Shown here piece by piece: positions 7,788 through 12,912 of a stretch of 12,912 nucleotides of DNA (positions within the stretch are counted from its first letter, which is position 1; the number at the start of each line of letters is the position of its first letter). The translations under genes were made by a program, and so were the position numbers. A model generated the notes under the pieces. It worked only from the letters and a program-made list of their open reading frames with translations, was not told the DNA's origin and made no database searches. Source of the stretch: Synechococcus sp. MED650 (GTDB lineage: Bacteria; Cyanobacteriota; Cyanobacteriia; PCC-6307; Cyanobiaceae); the NCBI GenBank assembly GCA_002691345.1, contig NZHI01000059.1:7466-20377 (forward strand). The letters are read 5' to 3'.

Positions 7788-8828
7788 TCAGGCAGCAGTG
7801 GCCTGAAGATTGGATTGAAGATTCAGGGTGCTGAACCCATGGCGAACCGATGCTGCACCAATGAAATCCATCTTCTCCAGGGTGATGTTGTTGCGTCCCC
7901 AGCTGAAGTTGGTGTGGCAGCGTTCGAACTCGAGAAGCATGGCCTCGGCAAAGCAGGCAAACATCTGTCGCTGAGGACGATCCATCTCAGCAATCGCCAT
8001 CATCGACCAACCGATGTCGCGGCAGAACTCCACAATCCCGCCTTTCAGAACATGGATGCCGCCACCAGCAACTTTGGAATTGAGGTTTTTCGGATAGCCG
8101 CCATCGATCATCAAGCAAGGTTTTTTCAGGCTGGCCTGATCAATTTCAAGCGTCCGGGGCATGCTGGCCACCCAGACCACCACGTCAGCTTCCGGCAAGG
8201 CTTCTTCTAAAGGAAGAATGCGACTGTCTCCAAGCTCCTGCTGCAGATCAAGCAATGGCTGCTGCTGACGGGCGACAAGCAGGAGTTCGCCAACCTTCGT
8301 TCGGGCTTGGAGCCAGCGGCAGACGGCACTGCCGATATCACCGGTGGCACCAACAACAGCAACCTTGGCCTTGCTCAAGTCGATCCCCAGTGAGGGTGCA
8401 TTGTTCTCCACCTGGCGGCAGATCACCCAGGCGGTGTGGGTGTTACCGGTGGTGAAACGCTGCCATTGCAGCGTCGTGCTCCGCACGTTCTGGTGTTGAA
8501 GCAGGTTGAAATTCTCAAAAATGATGGAGGTGAATCCACCTAAAGCGGTGATGTTGATGCCCTTTTTCTGGGCCAGCTCCATGGCGTTGAGCACCTTGCG
8601 CCGAGCGGTCTTGAATCGGCTCAGCATCTCCGGCACAAAGCAGGAGTCGATATAGGCACCTTCGATGGTGATCCCCACGGGGCTGGTCACTTCGACGTGC
8701 TCAACCAGCTGTGGAGGAGCACTGCACCACACGTCGAGATCACCGTCGGCGATGTGATCGAACCCGAGTTCCATGGCCTTAAGGCGCGCCGCCTCAAAAC
8801 TCGTCGAATGTCCGATCAGACCAAACAT
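7788..8828 (-). CDS. Long-chain acyl-[acyl-carrier-protein] reductase (AAR)
   Basis: AAR reduces long-chain acyl-ACP with NADPH to fatty aldehyde, the substrate of ADO in cyanobacterial alkane synthesis. The 346-residue protein begins [12 protein letters not shown] and shows [30 protein letters not shown] (95-110), [17 protein letters not shown], the nucleotide-binding motif [15 protein letters not shown] (159-173), [12 protein letters not shown] and [16 protein letters not shown]. Cys292 in that last block aligns with the active-site Cys294 of the Synechococcus elongatus enzyme, allowing for two residues fewer around position 70. Length is close to the usual 340. The C-terminal extension after HGFSTLNL is short. 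The start is ATG at 8828. A gap of 114 bases with a possible hairpin separates it from ado upstream, and accA follows after 13 bases. Confidence 0.97.
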   Translation of the reverse strand: MFGLIGHSTSFEAARLKAMELGFDHIADGDLDVWCSAPPQLVEHVEVTSPVGITIEGAYIDSCFVPEMLSRFKTARRKVLNAMELAQKKGINITALGGFTSIIFENFNLLQHQNVRSTTLQWQRFTTGNTHTAWVICRQVENNAPSLGIDLSKAKVAVVGATGDIGSAVCRWLQARTKVGELLLVARQQQPLLDLQQELGDSRILPLEEALPEADVVVWVASMPRTLEIDQASLKKPCLMIDGGYPKNLNSKVAGGGIHVLKGGIVEFCRDIGWSMMAIAEMDRPQRQMFACFAEAMLLEFERCHTNFSWGRNNITLEKMDFIGAASVRHGFSTLNLQSNLQATAA

Positions 8829-8873
8829 GTCATGTCTTTAACGTCCGGGAAAAATCCCAAGAGACCATCGTCC

Positions 8874-8907
8874 CACGGCACGCGGTAGCGAACGCAACGT
8901 GCCTGTG
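8874..8907. repeat. Imperfect hairpin between ado and aar
   Basis: In the 114-base gap downstream of the ado stop, GGCACG (8877-8882) pairs with CGTGCC (8898-8903). After one bulged base, CAC (8874-8876) can pair with GTG (8905-8907). There is no T-run after it on the minus strand. It could act as a weak terminator or 3' stabiliser for an ado-only transcript, with aar read from its own promoter in the same gap; separate ado and aar promoters have been reported in other cyanobacteria. Confidence 0.3.
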
Positions 8908-8942
8908 AACAAACCGTCAGAGTTGCAAGCCGAGATCGGGCT

Positions 8943-9662
8943 TCAGACTGCCAACGCGGCGGCTGCCATCCGCGCGATATCGCGCGATGTGAAGCCGATT
9001 TCTCCGAGAGCCTCCTGATAGGCGATCAAGAAGTCCTCGATCAGGTCTTCCTTCTCCATGTGAAGAACCGCAGCGTCAGAAGCAACGTCCTCCAACATCG
9101 AACGGATCAGAGGAAGGTTTGTTTTGTTGGCATCGAAGAGCTCATCCTTGCTGGCCTCGAAGTTGGCCTTGAGCCATTCCTGGCCGTAGTTCAGGTGGGT
9201 GTATTCGTCTTTCACAACACCCTCAGTGATTTTCCGAGCGAAGGGATCGGCCACGGGGATATAGATGTGATACGCAGAGATGGCGAAGGCTTCGATCAAC
9301 AGAGCCTGAATCAACAGACATGTGACCACCTTCCCTTCTTTCAGCGCAGCCTGAAAGTTGGTGTGTAGGGGCTCAAAAAAGGTCTTGGCGAACACCATGT
9401 CTGCCTCGACCCCGAGGTTGCGACCACAGGATGTGAAACCCTTCATGTGCTTCATCTCCATCCGCGCCAAGCGCTTCAGCTCCTCAGCCTGATCGGGGAT
9501 CAGCGTGCCAAGAGAAATGTAATTGTCATGCGCTTCCTGTTCACCCTCGATCACGATGGCGTTGATGCGGCTGTAAGCGTCCTTGTATTCAGCAGTCGTG
9601 AAGTCGGGCAGCGCATCTTGAGCCTCCATCACGGTTGCCTCAGGTGCATTGAGGGTCGTCAT
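8943..9662 (-). CDS. Aldehyde deformylating oxygenase (ADO, cyanobacterial alkane synthase)
   Basis: ADO is a ferritin-like di-iron enzyme that turns Cn fatty aldehydes into Cn-1 alkanes and formate with O2 and electrons from ferredoxin. All six iron ligands are in place: Glu41, Glu69, His72, Glu124, Glu153 and His156, corresponding to Glu32, Glu60, His63, Glu115, Glu144 and His147 of S. elongatus. Landmarks are [65 protein letters not shown] and the C-terminal RMAAAALAV. The start is ATG at 9662 giving 239 residues. The open frame extends to 9806, but those 48 residues (Arg- and Pro-rich) overlap the creatininase-family gene and are not family-like, whereas MTTLNAP resembles the Prochlorococcus MIT9313 start. 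No Shine-Dalgarno sequence is evident. Confidence 0.97.
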   Translation of the reverse strand: MTTLNAPEATVMEAQDALPDFTTAEYKDAYSRINAIVIEGEQEAHDNYISLGTLIPDQAEELKRLARMEMKHMKGFTSCGRNLGVEADMVFAKTFFEPLHTNFQAALKEGKVVTCLLIQALLIEAFAISAYHIYIPVADPFARKITEGVVKDEYTHLNYGQEWLKANFEASKDELFDANKTNLPLIRSMLEDVASDAAVLHMEKEDLIEDFLIAYQEALGEIGFTSRDIARMAAAALAV

Positions 9663-9701
9663 AGGACGCTGTCTACCACTTTCAGTGCGACCGACAATAA
9701 C

Positions 9702-9727
9702 CAGTGCACCGCAGATTGGGTGCACTG
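9702..9727. promoter_or_regulatory. Perfect 9-bp inverted repeat upstream of ado (possible operator, hairpin or terminator)
   Basis: CAGTGCACC (9702-9710) and GGTGCACTG (9719-9727) are exact reverse complements around an 8-base spacer, 40 bases before the ado start and 11 beyond the creatininase-family stop. A third, imperfect copy, CAGTGCGACC, lies at 9683-9692. On the minus strand TATTGT follows the repeat closely and could be a -10 element, which would put the repeat across the -35/spacer. No T-run follows, so a classical terminator is less likely. The symmetry is seen; the role is inferred. Confidence 0.5.
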
Positions 9728-9738
9728 CCGTTCGGGGT

Positions 9739-10557
9739 TCAGGACGTAGGGGAGTTCTGAAGACGGCTTTCGAGCGGCGGCCACTCAGTTGCCAACAGGG
9801 CCTCAAAGCGTTCCCGCCAGTGATGAATCAACAGATGGTGAAGCGAGCTCCCCAATGCAGCGGAAGCCTCCCGCGAATCCCCGATCACCCCGCTTTTGCT
9901 GAGATCGTTCGTTAGCCAAGCGCAAGGGGCCGCTCCTTCCAGGCTCCAGCCCAGGGGCGGATCCACCTCCGGAAGGCCATCCACAGGGCGCTGGTCACCC
10001 ACCAAGTGCGGAGCCATATGCAGCATCAGGCTGGTTTCGGCTTGACCGGCATGGAGGCCATTGTCGCGTTCATGAATTGGCAGAAGATCGGCGAGCCCAT
10101 CCACGCCGCTCCAGAGGAAGCAAGGCAGCACAGCCATTGCTGGGCAGCGTGCTCGCAACTGACGCGCCGCCACCTGCAGCAACCCAATCTGACCGCCATG
10201 GGCGTTGAACAGAACGAGGCGATGGATTCCGATCGCTGCAAGCTGGGCTCCCACCTCGCTCACCAGTTGCAAGATCAAATCGGCCGACAGCGTGAGAGTG
10301 CCGGGAAAAGCTTGATGCTCTGGGGAGAAACCAATGGATTGCGATGGGAGTCTCCAAATCGGAAGCGTTGGATCCAGCTGCTTGAGCACCGCATCAATGA
10401 TCCCCTCGGCGAACACGGCGTCAGTGGCCAGAGGCAGCTGAGGCCCGTGCTGCTCGCAAGCCCCGAAGGGCCAAATCACCGTGGCGCCAGCCTGCTGGGC
10501 AGCTCGCTGAGCAGCGGGCCAGGCCAGTTGATCGAAGCGATGACGGTGCTGATCCAT
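9739..10557 (-). CDS. Creatininase-family (creatinine amidohydrolase-like) metal hydrolase
   Basis: The family contains creatininase and the cyclic-amide hydrolases of pterin, riboflavin-like (ArfB) and mycofactocin pathways; the substrate here is unknown. From ATG 10557 it has 272 residues. Candidate metal ligands are Glu35 and His37 in [15 protein letters not shown], Asp46, His120 in NAHGG (118-122, usually NGHGG) and Glu174 in [11 protein letters not shown] (169-179, usually HAGxxETS). [13 protein letters not shown] (78-90) matches the family's EHxxFPGT. It is probably cytoplasmic, with no signal peptide. The open frame runs to 10695, but the first 46 residues overlap the divergent S1 gene and look non-coding, so ATG 10557 before DQLAWPAAQ is preferred. 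It precedes ado on the same strand by 76 bases, with an inverted repeat between. Confidence 0.88.
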   Translation of the reverse strand: MDQHRHRFDQLAWPAAQRAAQQAGATVIWPFGACEQHGPQLPLATDAVFAEGIIDAVLKQLDPTLPIWRLPSQSIGFSPEHQAFPGTLTLSADLILQLVSEVGAQLAAIGIHRLVLFNAHGGQIGLLQVAARQLRARCPAMAVLPCFLWSGVDGLADLLPIHERDNGLHAGQAETSLMLHMAPHLVGDQRPVDGLPEVDPPLGWSLEGAAPCAWLTNDLSKSGVIGDSREASAALGSSLHHLLIHHWRERFEALLATEWPPLESRLQNSPTS

Positions 10558-10613
10558 GGCGGCAGAAGCGGTGAGCTGCAAATCCAGCCCCAGCCTGTCA
10601 AAATGATCGATTG

Positions 10614-11879
10614 ATGACCCCCAGGTCCATGGCCGCAGCCGGCAGTCCGCAGCCCAACCGCCCCAAGGCCCCGAAGCCGGCAGCGAACAAACCACTCCAG
10701 GTGATGCAGATCAATCGCCGGGACGAACAACTGCGTCTTGAGCGCGAAGCCACCGAAGCAAGGGCTGAAGCCGAAGCCGCAGCCGAGAAAGCGCGCCTGC
10801 TCGAGGAGCGGGCCGGCCTTGTAGCGCCACCGCGGGCCCCACAGCGTGGGAGCACATCACCCTCTCCCGTCGCCGACGAGGACAGCCGCTTCGACATGAG
10901 CGGCATGGAAGGCATGTCCATGGCGGATCTGCTGGGAGCTCCTGACGACAAGCCCCGGAAGGAGACGCGCAACGAGCCGCGCAGCGTTGATGATTTCGAT
11001 TTCGATGAGGAGGCCTTCCTCGCAGCCCTGGACGAGAACGCTCCAGTTGGCACGACCGGCGAAGTGATCAAGGGAACCGTGATTGGCCTGGAAAGCGACG
11101 GTGTTTACATCGATGTGGGCGGAAAAGCGCCCGGTTTCATGCCAAAGAGCGAGGCCGGCCTCGGTGTCATCCTGAATTTCCGGGAGCGTTTTCCCAAGGG
11201 TCTGGAAGTTGAAGTTCTGGTCACCCGCGAGCAGAACGCAGACGGGATGGTCACGGTGAGCTGTCGCGCCCTGGAGCTGCGCAAGAGCTGGGACAAGGTG
11301 AAGGTGATGGAAAAAGAAGGGAAAGTTGTTCAGGTGATCGTGAACGGCTTCAACCGTGGCGGCGTCACCTGCGATCTCGAAGGACTGAGGGGATTCATAC
11401 CCCGCTCGCAGCTGCAGGATGGTGAAAACCACCAAGAGCTGGTGGGCAAAACCCTTGGTGTGGCCTTTGTTGAAGTGAATTCAGAAACCAGGAAGCTGGT
11501 TCTCTCTGAAAAACGCGCTGCCGTCGCCGCGCGGTTCCAGGATCTCGAGGTGGGTCAGCTTGTTGAAGGCCAGGTTGCGGCAGTCAAGCCCTACGGATTG
11601 TTTGTGGATCTGGGAGGCATCAGTGGGCTGCTGCATCAATCCGCCATCACCAACGGCAGCTTGCGTTCAATCCGGGAAGTGTTTGACCAGGGAGATCGCG
11701 TGTTCGCGTTGATCACGGAACTGGATCCTGGCCGGGGCCGCATTGGGCTTAACACCGCCTTGCTGGAGGGTCCCCCCGGAGAGCTGTTGATTGAAAAAGA
11801 CAAGGTGATGGCTGAAGCCACCGACCGTGCCAGCCGCGCTCAGAACATGTTGAAACAACAGGAGCAGTCCGCCGGATGA
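10614..11879 (+). CDS. S1-domain RNA-binding protein, ribosomal protein S1 homologue (Nbp1/Rps1b type)
   Basis: The 421-residue protein has three S1 (OB-fold) RNA-binding domains at about 147-221, 236-301 and 314-384. Their cores read GTVIGLESDGVYIDVGGKAPGF, VNGFNRGGVTCDLEGLRGFIP and GQVAAVKPYGLFVDLGGISGLL, with the third closest to a canonical S1 motif. Ahead of them is a 145-residue extension: a Pro/Lys-rich start, a charged Glu/Ala/Arg helix at about 35-68 that could be a coiled coil, and an acidic patch DDFDFDEEAFLAALDE. Marine Synechococcus usually carries two S1 homologues, and the extended one is often named rps1b/nbp1; I use that only as a likely match. Roles may include mRNA recruitment to the 30S subunit. 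ATG 10614 is used; TTG 10611 and ATG 10629 (MAAAGSPQ) are possible. Its stop overlaps the Tab2 start (ATGA). Confidence 0.9.
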   Translation: MTPRSMAAAGSPQPNRPKAPKPAANKPLQVMQINRRDEQLRLEREATEARAEAEAAAEKARLLEERAGLVAPPRAPQRGSTSPSPVADEDSRFDMSGMEGMSMADLLGAPDDKPRKETRNEPRSVDDFDFDEEAFLAALDENAPVGTTGEVIKGTVIGLESDGVYIDVGGKAPGFMPKSEAGLGVILNFRERFPKGLEVEVLVTREQNADGMVTVSCRALELRKSWDKVKVMEKEGKVVQVIVNGFNRGGVTCDLEGLRGFIPRSQLQDGENHQELVGKTLGVAFVEVNSETRKLVLSEKRAAVAARFQDLEVGQLVEGQVAAVKPYGLFVDLGGISGLLHQSAITNGSLRSIREVFDQGDRVFALITELDPGRGRIGLNTALLEGPPGELLIEKDKVMAEATDRASRAQNMLKQQEQSAG

Positions 11880-12760
11880 GCACTGCTGCCATCACAGCCG
11901 CTGAAGACTGGGAACTTGATTTCTATTCCAGGCCGATCCTCGAAGCGGATGGCCGAAAACGCTGGGAATTGCTGATCACCTCCACCCCATCGACAACCCA
12001 TGGAGAGCAGCCGTTCCGCTTTGCCAAAGTCTGCCCTTCCGGCGAGGTGAATTCCCTCTGGCTTGGCCAGGCCCTGGCGGAGGCCAAAGCTGCAGCCAGC
12101 AACGGTGGGTGGGGTTCTCCCTTACGCCTGCGTTGTTGGCGCAGCTCAATGCGCACGATGGTGCAGCGTGCTGCAGCTGAGCAGGGCCTGGACGTCATCC
12201 CGAGCCGTCGCACCTTCGCCTTGCTGGACTGGCTTCAGCAACGGGAACGGGAGGTGTATCCCAAGGAAGAGGGCTTCATGGCAGGCCCCCTGGCCCCGCC
12301 GCCGGCTCCGGTGCCAACACCACCGGTTCCGCTCCCTGAAGAAGTGCAAGGAGACGCCTGGAGCTGGGCCGCTCTTCCGGCGAGTCTTCTGATGGAAGCA
12401 TCGGAATGGCCCACAAGCTTCAGCGGACTGCTGCCGCTCCCCGATGGTGTGAACCCAGATGCCCCGGTTCCCGGCCTGCGCCTGTTCAGCAGCACCCGTT
12501 CCCTGGCGATGGCTGGCTGGTTGGGAGGGCTCGAACCGGTGCGCCTTGTGGTGGAAGGCAGGCAACTGGTGCTGGAAGCCGGTCAGGATGACCGCTGGCT
12601 GGTGAGTGACCTCGAGCCGAAGGCCGCAGAGGAGGTCGCCGACGCTCTGCGCGCGTCCCGAAATCAGGCACGCGGGTTGCAGTTCATCGCCATTCAGGCC
12701 AGTCCGGAGGAACAGACCTTTGCAGGCTTCTGGATGCTGCGCGACATCCCGATGACCTGA
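11876..12760 (+). CDS. Tab2/Atab2-family RNA-binding protein
   Basis: The family is named for Chlamydomonas Tab2, an RNA-binding factor needed for translation of psaB mRNA; Arabidopsis Atab2 acts on photosystem transcripts. The 294-residue protein shows WELDFYSRPILEADGRKRWEL (12-32, N-terminal family block), FAKVCPSGEVNSLWL (49-63), CWRSSMRTMV (87-96), SRRTFALLDWLQQREREVYP (110-129), and a C-terminal block with WLVSDLEPKAAEEVADAL and FAGFWMLRD. A Pro-rich linker at about 138-154 joins the halves. It has no membrane segment and is presumably cytoplasmic. ATG 11876 overlaps the S1 gene stop by four bases, so translational coupling is likely. The function in cyanobacteria is not well fixed; the pairing with an S1 protein supports a translation role. 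Confidence 0.92.
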   Translation: MSTAAITAAEDWELDFYSRPILEADGRKRWELLITSTPSTTHGEQPFRFAKVCPSGEVNSLWLGQALAEAKAAASNGGWGSPLRLRCWRSSMRTMVQRAAAEQGLDVIPSRRTFALLDWLQQREREVYPKEEGFMAGPLAPPPAPVPTPPVPLPEEVQGDAWSWAALPASLLMEASEWPTSFSGLLPLPDGVNPDAPVPGLRLFSSTRSLAMAGWLGGLEPVRLVVEGRQLVLEAGQDDRWLVSDLEPKAAEEVADALRASRNQARGLQFIAIQASPEEQTFAGFWMLRDIPMT

Positions 12761-12775
12761 CGCGCAGCAGAAGGC

Positions 12776-12912
12776 ATGACTGCTGACCCCTTCAATCGGC
12801 CGGACAGCGGCTTCAACTCGCTTCCAGGCTGGACTTGGATCGGCTGCTATGGGGGTTATTACCTGCAGAGTGATCTGCTCTTCGCGCAGGGATTTGAGCA
12901 CGGCTTCTTTAC
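12776..12912 (+). CDS. PgeF/YfiH-family protein (laccase-domain, peptidoglycan editing or polyphenol oxidase), partial at the right edge
   Basis: Only 45 codons are visible. WTWIGCYGGYYLQSDLLFAQ followed by GFEHGFFT matches my recollection of the start of the cyanobacterial YfiH/PgeF family, where HGFFT(R) is the first conserved block. The metal-binding His/Cys motifs lie beyond the window. In other bacteria PgeF removes mis-incorporated residues in peptidoglycan precursors; some members have purine nucleoside phosphorylase activity. ATG 12776 lies 15 bases after the Tab2-family stop, with AAGG about four bases upstream, so it likely belongs to the S1-Tab2 operon. Naming rests on a short stretch and is provisional. 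Confidence 0.8.
   Translation, partial: MTADPFNRPDSGFNSLPGWTWIGCYGGYYLQSDLLFAQGFEHGFF

Noticed and set aside
9663..9806. 48-residue N-terminal extension of ADO
   Set aside because: It overlaps the creatininase-family 3' end, is Arg/Pro-rich and is absent from the family; ATG 9662 gives the expected start.
10596..10601. Perfect TTGACA on the minus strand between the creatininase-family and S1 genes
   Set aside because: No acceptable -10 element occurs at the right spacing, so a promoter is not supported.
10006..10614. 202-codon plus-strand open frame leading toward the S1 gene
   Set aside because: It is antisense to the creatininase-family gene, which has its metal-binding motifs; no domain is seen in the shadow.

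Overview
The window looks like core chromosome from a marine picocyanobacterium, most likely a high-GC marine Synechococcus. The basis is gene content: a light-dependent protochlorophyllide reductase, PsaM, a CRR6-type NDH-1 assembly factor, the aldehyde deformylating oxygenase / acyl-ACP reductase alkane pair, a Tab2-family protein and a cyanobacterial-type S1 protein. The sequence is GC-rich (by eye near 60%) and very compact. No stretch over 300 bases lacks a gene. I see no insertion sequence, CRISPR array, tRNA or rRNA.

Layout. Bases 1-1301 (minus strand) carry psaM, a small conserved-looking membrane protein and the 5' two thirds of por, which runs off the left edge. Bases 1385-5292 hold five genes in alternating orientation: a CRR6-like gene (+), a TauE/SafE permease (-), a lipoate/octanoate transferase-family gene (+), an M50 protease with a CBS-like tail (-) and trpF (+). 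These genes are packed so tightly that tail-to-tail pairs touch or overlap and head-to-head pairs have 12-26 bases between starts. Bases 5293-9662 (minus) form the hydrocarbon cluster, in transcription order ado, aar, accA, a short-chain dehydrogenase and folE. A creatininase-family gene (9739-10557, minus) sits just upstream of ado. Bases 10614-12912 (plus) form a likely operon: an S1-domain protein, a Tab2-family protein overlapping it by 4 bases, and the start of a pgeF/YfiH-family gene cut by the right edge.

How the genes fit together. AccA supplies a carboxyltransferase subunit for malonyl-CoA and so for fatty acid synthesis. AAR reduces the acyl-ACP products to fatty aldehydes, and ADO converts these to alkanes. 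The SDR and FolE at the end of the same gene run have no established part in that pathway. The left end is oriented to photosynthesis (chlorophyll synthesis, photosystem I, NDH-1 assembly). The right end is oriented to RNA binding and translation, with Tab2 known in chloroplasts for psaB mRNA translation. Several starts are non-ATG (TTG for trpF and the SDR, probably GTG for the permease, TTG or an internal ATG for the small membrane protein). No wholly new system is evident; the points most worth a second look are the inverted repeat before ado, the FolE with a Ser in its zinc-site motif, the psaM-linked small protein, and the S1-Tab2 coupling.
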